Origin: Entrophospora sp. SA101
Taxonomy: Eukaryota > Glomeromycota > Glomeromycetes > Entrophosporales > Entrophosporaceae
Assembly: GCA_958430865.1 (NCBI GenBank)
Contig: CAUDNR010001001.1
Location: forward strand, 1-52,462
DNA: 52,462 nucleotides
Direction: 5' to 3'
Within the stretch, counting starts at the first letter, position 1. Each line of letters starts with the position of its first letter. The translations under genes were made by a program, and so were the position numbers. This document shows, piece by piece, positions 23,439 to 33,356 of the stretch. The notes under the pieces were generated by a model that was not told the DNA's origin, ran no database searches, and was given only the letters and a program-made list of their open reading frames with translations.

Positions 23439-23955
23439 TGAGGAGTTTCATCTTACATATATTGATTGCAATACAAACACGAAACTATTATGATGTTTAA
23501 CATTACCTTTTAAGCTAAAAAAAGTTAAATATTTAATTTAATTGATACTAGTGCTATATTTTTAAGTAAACACTATCTCATTTGAATACTGTGCAACTTT
23601 TTAATGCAAAAATCCTATCTAGTCATTTATTCACATATCTTTGTATACAATCGCAAGGCCACATTCACATCTTTTCAATATTCATAAACTTATTATAAAA
23701 AGTACATTGAAGATACCTATAGTGCTTTAGGTTGTGCTCTCAACTAATTCATCAATTGTTTCATTACATTGTGTGGATCACATGCTTGAAATCAGTAATA
23801 TGTCGTATTCTTTCATACAAAATTTATCATTATTATTAACATCACAAATTATTTTCAATTTTCAAACGATACTATGATGGATAATCCGCAGAAAATCGAC
23901 CGATCCAATTAAACGCCTTACTGGTCCCACTTAAACTCTTTTTTTTATAGGGAAG

Positions 23956-24096
23956 ATGGATACTCAATATGCCTTGGTAAAAAATTTCATTAAATGCAAA
24001 CTGGCAACAACAAATCTGGAAAAATCAAAAATGAGATCCTGTGTGGCGAGCGGCTGCGGCCATCCAGCCCGTAACAAAAAACGTTACACGATTTAA
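23956..24096 (+). CDS. 46-aa ORF just upstream of Rab GGTase alpha (possible uORF)
   Basis: ATG to TAA, 46 codons, ending 30 bases before the ATG of the next gene. Its second half (MRSCVASGCGHPARNKKRYT) is encoded by the most G+C-rich stretch in the neighbourhood. It could be an upstream ORF in the leader of the Rab GGTase transcript, or a small gene of its own. No family recognised. Mirror copy at 37042-37182 on the minus strand. Confidence 0.3.
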   Translation: MDTQYALVKNFIKCKLATTNLEKSKMRSCVASGCGHPARNKKRYTI

Positions 24097-24126
24097 AAAA
24101 ATCGAGTTTTTCCAATTAATAAAATA

Positions 24127-25835
24127 ATGGTATTTTTTTATATAATTTATTTTTTAAAAAATATTTAAAAAGACAGATAATTCGATTTAAAATTATATTT
24201 TTTTTTTTATTAGCATGGTCGTAGACGAGTAAAACCATCAGCAGAAATTGAAAGGATTAGAAGAGAAAAAGAAGCAAATAAAATCAAAGAATATAATGAA
24301 TTAGTAAAGAAATGCTTTGATAAGGTTGATATTTTTTTTTCTTTGTAATTAAAAGAGATTATTAAATTAACAATTATTTTTATTTATTAATAGAGAGATA
24401 AATTAGAATATGATCAAGATGCAATAAATATAACAACTATGATCTTATCACAAAATCCAGATTTTTATAGCATTTGGAATTTTAGAAGAACAATATTGTT
24501 AAAAGGAGTATTTGTTAGCTGGTAACTATAATTATAATTATAATTATAATTATAATTATAATGTTAATAGTAATTGTTTTGTTTTGGACAGTACAAATGA
24601 AGAAATACAAAAACATTTAGAATCAGAGTTAGGATTCTTACAAGAAATCTTTCAATTAAATCCAAAATCTTACTGGATATTTAATCATCGTAGATGGTGT
24701 CTTGAAACAATGTCAAATCCTAATTGGGAGAGAGAGTTGAAAATTGTTGGTCGAATTCTTGATATGGATTCAAGAAATTGTAAGTAATTAATTATAAAAG
24801 TGATAATAATAATATCATCTAATATTTAATATAATACATGTTTGAATAGTTCATGGATGGGATTATAGAAGATACGTCACATCAAAATTATCATCTACAG
24901 TTGATGATTCCAAGTCAATCATCGAATCAGAATTTGATTTTACCACAGTGAAAATAAATCAAAATTTTTCCAATTACTCAGCATGGCATCAGAGAAGCAA
25001 GCTTTTACCACTTTTGATTGAAGAAAGGAATTACAATTCAGAAGAAATCAAAACATTTATTGATAAAGGTAATAATTGATTAGTAATAATTAACATTATT
25101 ATTGGTATATACATATATATATATTGATTAATTTATAAAAATAATTTGAAAAGAATTTGATCTGGTCAAGTCAGCATTTTATACAGATCCAGATGACCAA
25201 AGTGCTTGGTTATATTATTGGTGGTTGGTTGGCGGAGGTTAGGATCTTTATCATTGCAACTATTGTTATTATTTTTATTACAACTATGATTAATGCTGTT
25301 ATATAAATTTTAGAAATTAAGACTACTTCAAGTTTTGATGGTTCAAAAGATCCAATTCAAAATGAATCATCATCGTCATCACCATCAACATCTTTAAAAT
25401 TAATTACATTATCAAATTTAGAAAAAATTAAATTATTGGAGCGTGAAATATTATCAATAAGAGAATTATTAGAAATTGAACCAAATAGCAAATGCAAGTA
25501 AAATATTTAATAATAATGTTCAAGACCGTTATTTATAGACATTTGTAAATAAATATTTACATTTGTATTTTATTTTTAGGGTGTTTACAAACCTTAGCAA
25601 ATTTTTTACGTGAATTAAAGTGTATTTCAAATATGAATTCAGAAGAATCACATAATAATGATACTGAAATAATAAATATATGTGATAAATTGATATCTAT
25701 TGATAGTCTTAGAGAGAAAAGATTTCAAGATTTACGTATGTAATAATTTAATTATCATATAACTTAAAATTATTTTATTTGGGTATTAACTATCATTTGA
25801 TTTATTCTAATTACTTAGGATCAAAAGTAAAATAA
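24127..25835 (+). CDS. BET4: Rab geranylgeranyltransferase (GGTase-II) alpha subunit (left arm)
   Basis: Nine exons: 24127-24129 (ATG alone), 24214-24324, 24394-24521, 24592-24779, 24850-25068, 25154-25237, 25314-25493, 25580-25735, 25819-25835; 361 aa. The start MHGRRRVKPSAE matches the MHGR.KVKTSEE start of animal RABGGTA, which supports the ATG-only exon. Five prenyltransferase-alpha repeats follow: NPDFYSIWNFRR (about 59), NPKSYWIFNHRRW, RNFHGWDYRRYV, NFSNYSAWHQRSKLL and DPDDQSAWLYYWWLV. It ends LEIEPNSKWCLQTL...DLRSKVK. It lacks the Ig-like and LRR domains of the mammalian protein and so resembles yeast Bet4. With a beta subunit and Rab escort protein it adds geranylgeranyl groups to Rab GTases in the cytosol. 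Intron 7 is GC-AG. Its stop is 6 bases from the stop of the opposing methyltransferase gene. Mirror copy at 35303-37011. Confidence 0.92.
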
Positions 25836-25841
25836 ATACTA

Positions 25842-26002
25842 CTACTGTAACCTTGCAGCAACACATCTATCAATACCTCTAGAATCTTTCCAAACTTCAT
25901 ACCATCTGAAACCATTTTTATTCAATTCATCAATAATTTTAGTAACCTGATGTTTTCCACCAATTTCCATCACAAGTTGAGGTAATAATAATTCACCATC
26001 AC

Positions 26003-26059
<57 letters not shown>

Positions 26060-27004
26060 CATCATCATCATCATCATCATTATTATCATCACTATTTATC
26101 AATAATTTGCTAGCCAAATAAATTATTTTATTATGAAATTGAGTTCCTTGGTCATCTGCCACTAGAGCAATTTTATCTTCCCACAATTTTACATCCGGAA
26201 TTAAATCCTCATATTCTTCATAAGTTATATATGGTGGATTGCTAACTATCAAATTAAATCCTAGTCCATTAAGACTTTTTTCTTTCACAAATCTTTTAAT
26301 CTTTTCGTCTTCATCATTTAAAATATCTAATTTAGAAAAATCAACAAAATTTTTCAATTGTTGTTGTTGTCGAAGGTTTAAATTTGCGAGCTCCAACGCT
26401 TCAACTGACAAATCAATTCCATAAACTTTACATGTATTATCTGGTAAATTAGATGCCAATGCTAATGCAATACATCCTGATCCTGTACAAATATCAAGAA
26501 TCTCTATTTGTTTTCCTTCTGCTCTATCCAAATAACCATTTCTATTAATATCGTTATTGTTCTTGATTCCTTTTTGATTTTTTGAGAATATTCTTGAATT
26601 TATTTTTGTTATTAGTCTGTTTGTCCATTCTTCTGTTTCCCATCTACTCTCGACATATTTATATATATATTAAAAAACTTTCTTTAAGTGCAAAAATAAG
26701 CAACTAAAAAAAAAAAATCCAACCTTGGAATTAAAACTGGTGGTTTTGTAATTATTTCTAAATCACAAAATGGTTGTGTGCCAAGAATATATTGTAATGG
26801 TTTATATTTTTCTACTCGATCATTAACCATCAATGCTATAGTTTGTTTTTCCTTTTCATCAAGTTGTTGAATATTATTGCAATTATAATAATTATTTTTT
26901 GTTTGATTTAACACATGTTGAGTAATCCATCGTAACTCTTGTTTTGCTTGACTTACATTATTGTCGCATACTTTTAATAATCGACGAATAAAATAAGATT
27001 GCAT
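25842..27004 (-). CDS. MTQ1: HemK/PrmC-family protein glutamine N5-methyltransferase, Mtq1-type (left arm)
   Basis: Two minus-strand exons, 27004-26724 and 26643-25842; 360 aa. The splice reconstructs the family motif IPRWETEEW (IPRPETEEW in PrmC), so I chose the acceptor ending gtag at 26644. The N-terminal helical domain (1-90) with KPLQYILGTQPF is typical of PrmC and mitochondrial Mtq1/HEMK1 and is absent from Mtq2. Motif I is DICTGSGCIALAL (about 144) and the catalytic NPPY is at about 229-232. It methylates the Gln of the GGQ motif in class I release factors, most likely in mitochondria. The C-terminal part carries an insertion of about 30 Asp/Asn residues (about 277-308) from a GAT/AAT trinucleotide run. 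It is tail-to-tail with Rab GGTase alpha. Mirror copy at 34134-35296. Confidence 0.9.
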
Positions 27005-27332
27005 AATTAAAAAATTTACACACGTGATTGGGTGTTAAAAGATCATTCATTAAGCTTTTACATACAGGAATTCTAAAGAATATTTTGGGATCAAAATCTC
27101 CATATTGTTACCTATCATTATTCTCTCCATCTAGTTGTTTAAGACGTGGCATTATTCATAGAATTGATGGAGATTTTTAAATGACCAAGACTCCGGAAAT
27201 AGAACAGCTACAGTTAAAATAAAAGATGTTAAGTTTATAGAAACTGTTTTTGATGTAATTACGAGTTTTTTTTTTAAAGCATATTGACCCAATAACAAAG
27301 TTACTATAGCACACAGTTTGGTATTTATTAGA

Positions 27333-28110
27333 GTTCCCATGCCGGGAACCAATGGCAACACGCTGGGCACTAGTGCTATTGCCCAAGTGCCCGTCTTTTT
27401 TTTATTTGGCACCGATGCTTCTACCCTGTGACATTGCCTGCCCGCTGGATATTTTTATGAGCTTATGACATTTTTAGTATACTTTTGCAAAATGGGGAGA
27501 TAAATAGTTTAAATAGAACTCTGTTATATAATAAAATATTTATAAATTACAGGACACTTACAAATGAGACTTAAATTTCGCTACCTTTGTGTCCACCTAT
27601 TCCACTTTCGTGTTTACATTCCACATTTGTGTTCGCATTTCACTATTGTGTTTGCTTTCTGATGGAATATTTGACAACAATATATTATGACGACTCTATT
27701 TCAAATAACTCACTAGAGAATAGTATCACAAAAAAGATAATAATCATATAGTACCAAAGAAACATTGGATAAATGTGTTGCATGATAATCAAAATGTTTG
27801 GCAATGTCTGCATCGTTGAAAGAAACAATACTCGAACAATACTAGCAAAGCACATTTTAAAAAATATGTGCATTCATGGCTTAAAAGAAATTTAGAAAAA
27901 ATCTAGTCCTAACGATCTGCCAGAAACAAAGTAGTATACTTTAATAAATCGTATTTCTTAACCGAAATAAAGTAATATTTCTTTGCTAGTTAAAATACTG
28001 TTTGTATAAACATGTAATAGGTTCTATGTCAGGCACCATTGTCACCGTGCCAGAGCCAATGCCCACCCAAGTACCCAGCTTTTTTTTATTAGGAACCGGT
28101 GCCCATGCCC
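27333..28110. repeat. pair of related G+C-richer segments (27333-27418 and 28031-28110)
   Basis: Both segments are in the same orientation and share gcc-aagt-ccc followed by ctttttttta and a gg-acc-g-tgc end. They stand out from AT-rich flanks. They are probably two copies of one dispersed element about 80 bp long. Mirror copies are at 33720-33805, 31909-31988 and, through the local duplication in the right arm, 32601-32686. Confidence 0.5.
27587..27660. repeat. imperfect about 20-bp tandem repeat, four units
   Basis: Successive units read tttgtgtccacctattccac, tttcgtgtttacattccaca, tttgtgttcgcatttcacta and ttgtgtttgctttc. The pattern is TTYGTGTTYrCATTyCAC. It has no coding meaning I can see. 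Copies are at 33478-33551 and 32359-32432 in the right arm. Confidence 0.55.
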
Positions 28111-28293
28111 AAAATTTTAAAACTATTGCTTAACATTGAAAGCAATTAAAATAACTTTTATACCAATAGGAACCTCTGTTTCAGCTTTCTTTTAATGTTT
28201 TTATTCAACTATTACTGAGAAACCAATAAAAATAAATTTCCGGTTTTTTTTGCAACACACTGAGCTAAAATCTGTAAATTTAGAAATCTCTTC

Positions 28294-28611
28294 TAATGAA
28301 GATTTTCTTCAATTAATTTTGACAAGTGAGATTTACCTAATAAAACAATTTACATAATTAATTACAGTTATTTATTACTATTATCAAGTATGCATGTACA
28401 TTATCTGGATCTTCACCAACTTTAATTATTAATGTTGTGTCAGATGAATCTGAAATACCATATCTATTTAATGATTCATTTATTATTATTATTATAATAA
28501 ATACACATGAAGAATTTATGCATTACATTATTTGTAGTTGGAGAAAGGTTATATACAATTTCTGAATGGACATTATGAATGAGTTTTTAATAATCCGAGA
28601 TTTTCATCACT
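28294..28611 (-). pseudogene. CGI121: broken CGI121/TPRKB (KEOPS subunit) copy, left arm
   Basis: Minus-strand mirror of 31408-31725; see that entry for motifs. The pieces NLGLLKTH, NVHSEIVYNLSPTTN and INESLNRYGISDSSDTT match the middle of TPRKB/Cgi121. A 4-base tcat duplication shifts the frame after LLKTH, and no AG acceptor precedes the INESLNR piece. No N-terminal half is found upstream (28612-29240), so this is a fragment. Confidence 0.55.
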
Positions 28612-28799
28612 ATTATTAATTGAAATTTATATTGGTTTCATAAACATATGACTCCATAACATATAAATAAATAAATACCACTTTAGTATTAACATAATTT
28701 AATTATGAATCATGAGATAATAATCTTTTTTGGAAATTCTGTTGAATTTTTGACATTATTAAATAATGAAATATGGATTAAGCTCCGGTTTGGATAAAG

Positions 28800-29240
28800 T
28801 TTAGTATTAGTATAAAATCATTATTAATACGGATATTTATTAATATTAAATATCCAAATTTACTGGTATGCTTCACTAAATTCATGTTTCAAAGAAAATT
28901 TTATATATCATATAAAAATCACATGATTTTTAAAAGCTTATAACTCGACTATATAGAATTGGTCAGATAAACACTTGATGCTCCCTTATTAAGCTTTAAA
29001 GATGGTCAAATTATGTGTTATCGTGGGGTACCAACATGCGACGGGTTTAAAAAATATGTATTTTTCAATACCGATCAAATGAATCAAGATATCAAATTTC
29101 GTCACTCTTAACTCATCAAAAAAAAAAAAAAGTTTCTCCTGAGCTTATAAAAAATCATATTAAATCTATACGCATGCCATATAATTTTCTTTATTTTTCA
29201 AAATAAAAAATCCTTCAAAAATAATATCTTTCTCTGGAAA
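28800..29240. other. inner boundary of the left arm and upstream region of the next gene
   Basis: First sequence not shared with the right arm. It is AT-rich with a poly-A run at about 29120. It should hold the promoter of the gene starting at 29241. No motif assigned. Confidence 0.35.
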
Positions 29241-30368
29241 ATGGAATATTCCGATAGAAGTCAAAATCCATTTTTTTCATCATCTGCGACATTTGAGTCT
29301 GATGATTTATGTTCACCAAAAATCGAATTAAATATTAATGATGATCATTCTCCTTCCACACCATCAAGTTCACCAGTACTTTCAGATTCCTTAGAATCCT
29401 TTTCGTCAACTCCAACTTCGGATTTCTCGTCATCATTGTACACTGGATTTTCCTCTTTATCCTTAACATCATCACCTTGCTCCAATTCTTCCAATTCGCC
29501 CTTTACCAATTCTAAAGAGAAAGAGGAGTTGAGCGGAATAATTATGTCTAAATATCTTCAATTTATCAATCAAAAATTATCGTTGCCAAGTGATCGTATC
29601 ACAGATATTATTGAAGTAGATTTTCCAAGAGACTTATCGATACCAATGTTTTATCAATTACTTAGTCAGATGAATACAATTGGTGTACAAATATTTAAAC
29701 AATGTACAATTCTCAAATTTGTCAGTTTTGCTGAATGGAATAATTGTCATCTTAATAATAACTTTATTAGTAATAATTTTAGCAACACGAATGAAAATTC
29801 TTCTGGAAATAAGATATATTTATGGGAATTGATGGATCATATTAATAACGATAATAATAATCATTATAATTATTGTCTACAACGTCAACATCAATTCGAA
29901 AATTCACTTCCAGCAGCTTCCACTTCATCGTCATCAAAGTATAATAATTTGGAGATGATTGGATATGGTAATTATTTGTCATGCCAGAGCGAATTGTTTT
30001 CAAAGATATTTTATCATATTTCATCATCAATATTCCATTGTCCAATTCGGTCCAACAAATATTATTTAACAAGAGTCACAATTCCAATTCCATCAATTTC
30101 CACCATTGAACTAATAATCAATTGGTTGTATACTCATAACGATCAAATCTGGTTATCGGCCATGAATAAAAATAATTTCGAAGAGGTAATTACTTTTATG
30201 TGGATTGTGTAAAAATTTTTCAAATTAATTAAATTTAATTTTTTTACCAAAAAAATAAAAAATAAAAAAAAAATATAGATTTGTAAGAATGTCATTTTCC
30301 TTGGATTAGGAGATGAGGCATTGAAAGTATTAGAAATCTTTCTAAGTGAAAATATCAATATGTTATGA
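29241..30368 (+). CDS. Ser/Asn-rich protein, possibly BTB/POZ-like
   Basis: Two exons, 29241-30185 and 30279-30368; 344 aa, ATG start. Residues 1-90 are Ser/Pro/Thr-rich and probably disordered. A folded part starts near residue 98 (IIMSKYLQFINQKLSLPSDR). Asn-rich inserts interrupt residues 165-205. The C-terminal 60 residues (TIPIPSISTIELIINWLYTH, then NFEEICKNVIFLGLGDEALK) have the hydrophobic pattern of the last helices of a BTB fold: a strand, a WLYT helix, then a helix pair ending in LGL.DEAL. I am not sure of the family. It is the only intact-looking gene in the non-duplicated centre of the inverted repeat. Confidence 0.6.
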
Positions 30369-30523
30369 ATAATAATAATAATAATAATAATTATTATTAT
30401 TCGATCAATTAACACTTTAAAAATTAAATTGTATAATATAAATATAATAGCTTGCTTCTGAATAAAAATACAAAATGGCATAACAATGTTTTAACATGTT
30501 TTCTAAACAATTGGTTGCCATTT
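30369..30523. other. 3' flank with AAT trinucleotide run
   Basis: Contains (aat)9-like repeats at about 30367-30400. No gene. Confidence 0.4.
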
Positions 30524-30718
30524 TCAATAAATTAATGAGTTCTTGTCGAAACATAACCTATTAAAAAAATTAGTCAGATGTGAAACCTCCTGAAACTCCT
30601 TTTGTAGGTTTTTACTTTTGGCTTGGGCTTGATAACCTTTAATGAGTTGCTGTTTTAATTGTTCCTCGCCTAATTCCTTTTCCAATACTTCCCTAATAAA
30701 AGTGCCAATTTTAAAAGT
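30524..30718 (-). pseudogene. short relic resembling a bacterial CopG/MazE-type antitoxin
   Basis: An uninterrupted minus-strand frame of about 64 codons with no ATG, preceded by an in-frame stop. Its core, IREVLEKELGEEQLKQQLIK followed by GYQAQAK, is amphipathic and charged. It resembles the C-terminal part of bacterial ribbon-helix-helix antitoxins (elements such as IREAL..L, then L..GY.AMA). The stretch is visibly richer in G+C than its flanks. No partner toxin was seen. It could be a transferred fragment from an endosymbiotic bacterium, or a chance helical frame. This is a resemblance only, with no search behind it. Confidence 0.35.
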
Positions 30719-30746
30719 ATAGGATTAGAGGTTGGAATCAATCAAC

Positions 30747-31066
30747 TAAAATAGTTGACTAATACTAATTATAATTTAATCGACTAAAATAGTCGACTAA
30801 ATTTTTTTTTTGGACAACTAATAAACGATTATCTTGGTCGACTAAATAGTAATAGTCAACTATTTTAGCTGATTATTTAGTCGACTATTTTAGTTTACTA
30901 TTACTATTACTATTAAGTCGACTATTTTAGTTGACTAATTAATCGACTACTAATGCTACTAATACTACTAATACTAATATACTAATACTAATCTAATACT
31001 AATACTAATACTAATATACTAATACTAATACTAATACTAATACTAATACTAATACATGCTAAAACT
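30747..31066. repeat. TCGACT-based palindromic repeats followed by a TACTAA microsatellite
   Basis: From 30747 to about 30955, tagtcgacta, tagttgacta and attttag recur in both orientations, making several nested dyads (for example taatcgactaaaatagtcga). From about 30955 to 31053 the sequence is an imperfect (tactaa)n or (actaat)n run. It could form stem-loops and is a plausible reason for assembly trouble next to the gap. Confidence 0.75.
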
Positions 31067-31209
31067 TTTGTAGGATTTCTTTAAAATCCCGGTTTTTACA
31101 AATATATCAGGAAGATGGGGGATTTCTCTATTTCCACGTGCTATTGAGCTTTTATTTTTTATCCAAAATTAATAGAAAATACTACTCCAGAATTAGAAAC
31201 ATTCAGAAA

Positions 31210-31219
31210 NNNNNNNNNN
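31210..31219. other. assembly gap (10 N)
   Basis: Ten undefined bases. The right arm of the inverted repeat begins at the very next base, 31220. Confidence 1.
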
Positions 31220-31407
31220 CTTTATCCAAACCGGAGCTTAATCCATATTTCATTATTTAATAATGTCAAAAATTCAACAGAATTTCCAAAAAAGATTATT
31301 ATCTCATGATTCATAATTAAATTATGTTAATACTAAAGTGGTATTTATTTATTTATATGTTATGGAGTCATATGTTTATGAAACCAATATAAATTTCAAT
31401 TAATAAT

Positions 31408-31725
31408 AGTGATGAAAATCTCGGATTATTAAAAACTCATTCATAATGTCCATTCAGAAATTGTATATAACCTTTCTCCAACTACAAATAATGTAATGCA
31501 TAAATTCTTCATGTGTATTTATTATAATAATAATAATAAATGAATCATTAAATAGATATGGTATTTCAGATTCATCTGACACAACATTAATAATTAAAGT
31601 TGGTGAAGATCCAGATAATGTACATGCATACTTGATAATAGTAATAAATAACTGTAATTAATTATGTAAATTGTTTTATTAGGTAAATCTCACTTGTCAA
31701 AATTAATTGAAGAAAATCTTCATTA
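31408..31725 (+). pseudogene. CGI121: broken CGI121/TPRKB (KEOPS subunit) copy, right arm
   Basis: Read in changing frames: NLGLLKTH (about 31420-31444), NVHSEIVYNLSPTTN (31446-31490), INESLNRYGISDSSDTT then LIIKVGEDP (about 31537-31615), and after a GT-AG intron possibly GKSHLSKLIEENLH (31681-31725). TPRKB has [20 protein letters not shown], then ISEALKKFGISANDTSILI in the same order. A 4-base duplication (cattcataat) breaks the frame between the first two pieces. The third piece lacks a splice acceptor. The N-terminal 60 residues are missing. In living form the protein is part of the KEOPS complex that makes t6A on tRNA. Confidence 0.6.
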
Positions 31726-32735
31726 GAAGAGATTTCTAAATTTACAGATTTTAGCTCAGTGTGTTGCAAAAAAAACCGGAAATTTATTTTTATTGGTTTC
31801 TCAGTAATAGTTGAATAAAAACATTAAAAGAAAGCTGAAACAGAGGTTCCTATTGGTATAAAAGTTATTTTAATTGCTTTCAATGTTAAGCAATAGTTTT
31901 AAAATTTTGGGCATGGGCACCGGTTCCTAATAAAAAAAAGCTGGGTACTTGGGTGGGCATTGGCTCTGGCACGGTGACAATGGTGCCTGACATAGAACCT
32001 ATTACATGTTTATACAAACAGTATTTTAACTAGCAAAGAAATATTACTTTATTTCGGTTAAGAAATACGATTTATTAAAGTATACTACTTTGTTTCTGGC
32101 AGATCGTTAGGACTAGATTTTTTCTAAATTTCTTTTAAGCCATGAATGCACATATTTTTTAAAATGTGCTTTGCTAGTATTGTTCGAGTATTGTTTCTTT
32201 CAACGATGCAGACATTGCCAAACATTTTGATTATCATGCAACACATTTATCCAATGTTTCTTTGGTACTATATGATTATTATCTTTTTTGTGATACTATT
32301 CTCTAGTGAGTTATTTGAAATAGAGTCGTCATAATATATTGTTGTCAAATATTCCATCAGAAAGCAAACACAATAGTGAAATGCGAACACAAATGTGGAA
32401 TGTAAACACGAAAGTGGAATAGGTGGACACAAAGGTAGCGAAATTTAAGTCTCATTTGTAAGTGTCCTGTAATTTATAAATATTTTATTATATAACAGAG
32501 TTCTATTTAAACTATTTATCTCCCCATTTTGCAAAAGTATACTAAAAATGTCATAAGCTCATAAAAATATCCAGCGGGCAGGCAATGTCACAGGGTAGAA
32601 GCATCGGTGCCAAATAAAAAAAAGACGGGCACTTGGGCAATAGCACTAGTGCCCAGCGTGTTGCCATTGGTTCCCGGCATGGGAACTCTAATAAATACCA
32701 AACTGTGTGCTATAGTAACTTTGTTATTGGGTCAA

Positions 32736-33356
32736 CATCTTTAAAATTAATTACATTATCAAATTTAGAAAAAATTAAATTATTGGAGCGTGAAATATTA
32801 TCAATAAGAGAATTATTAGAAATTGAACCAAATAGCAAATGCAAGTAAAATATTTAATAATAATGTTCAAGACCGTTATTTATAGACATTTGTAAATAAA
32901 TATTTACATTTGTATTTTATTTTTAGGGTGTTTACAAACCTTAGCAAATTTTTTACGTGAATTAAAGTGTATTTCAAATATGAATTCAGAAGAATCACAT
33001 AATAATGATACTGAAATAATAAATATATGTGATAAATTGATATCTATTGATAGTCTTAGAGAGAAAAGATTTCAAGATTTACGTATGTAATAATTTAATT
33101 ATCATATAACTTAAAATTATTTTATTTGGGTATTAACTATCATTTGATTTATTCTAATTACTTAGGATCAAAAGTAAAATAAATACTACTACTGTAACCT
33201 TGCAGCAACACATCTATCAATACCTCTAGAATCTTTCCAAACTTCATACCATCTGAAACCATTTTTATTCAATTCATCAATAATTTTAGTAACCTGATGT
33301 TTTCCACCAATTTCCATCACAAGTTGAGGTAATAATAATTCACCATCACTATTATT
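32736..33356 (+). repeat. inverted 621-bp copy of 25389-26009, holding partial BET4 and MTQ1 exons
   Basis: Direct copy of left-arm bases 25389-26009 (offset +7,347), so it is inverted relative to the rest of the right arm, which has the same DNA at 35129-35749. It carries the end of Rab GGTase alpha exon 7 (32736-32840, followed by the GC donor), exon 8 (32927-33082), exon 9 (33166-33182) and, on the minus strand, the last 168 bases of the MTQ1-type gene (33189-33356). These are gene fragments without promoters. The entry junction has tcaa in common with the neighbouring sequence. Confidence 0.9.

Larger units (their letters stand above)
27005..28293. other. intergenic with several small repeats
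   Basis: No supported gene. The frames at 27152-27412 and 27685-27873 lie over repeats or lack context. See the separate entries for the two G+C-richer related segments and for the about 20-bp tandem repeat. Confidence 0.4.
11973..28799. repeat. left arm of a giant inverted repeat
   Basis: Reverse-complement partner of 31220-49164. Mirrored coordinates sum to 61,138 from about 12.1 kb to 27,781 and to 60,019 from 27,284 to 28,799. The change is caused by 1,119 extra bases in the right arm. The outer edge is sharp: to the left of ctagtaaacttg (11973) the two sides share nothing obvious. The inner edge at 28799 matches the first base after the N gap in the right arm. Differences seen: T at 15477 opposite C at 45661 (expected A), T/C at 12040 against 49097, and one extra A near 12072. 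Genes inside: two SAM methyltransferases, Rab GGTase alpha, an Mtq1-type methyltransferase and a CGI121 relic. Confidence 0.95.

Noticed and set aside
27152..27412. 86-aa minus-strand hydrophobic protein (and copies at 33726-33986)
   Set aside because: No ATG start, overlaps a dispersed repeat, no conserved motif; its duplication follows only from the arm structure.
27685..27873. 62-aa hydrophobic ORF and its copy at 32146-32334
   Set aside because: ATG-started but hydrophobic by composition, no family match, cut by the right-arm rearrangement without consequence.
32633..32848. Fusion protein joining repeat DNA to BET4
   Set aside because: It is created by the rearrangement junction, has no ATG start, and carries only an exon fragment.
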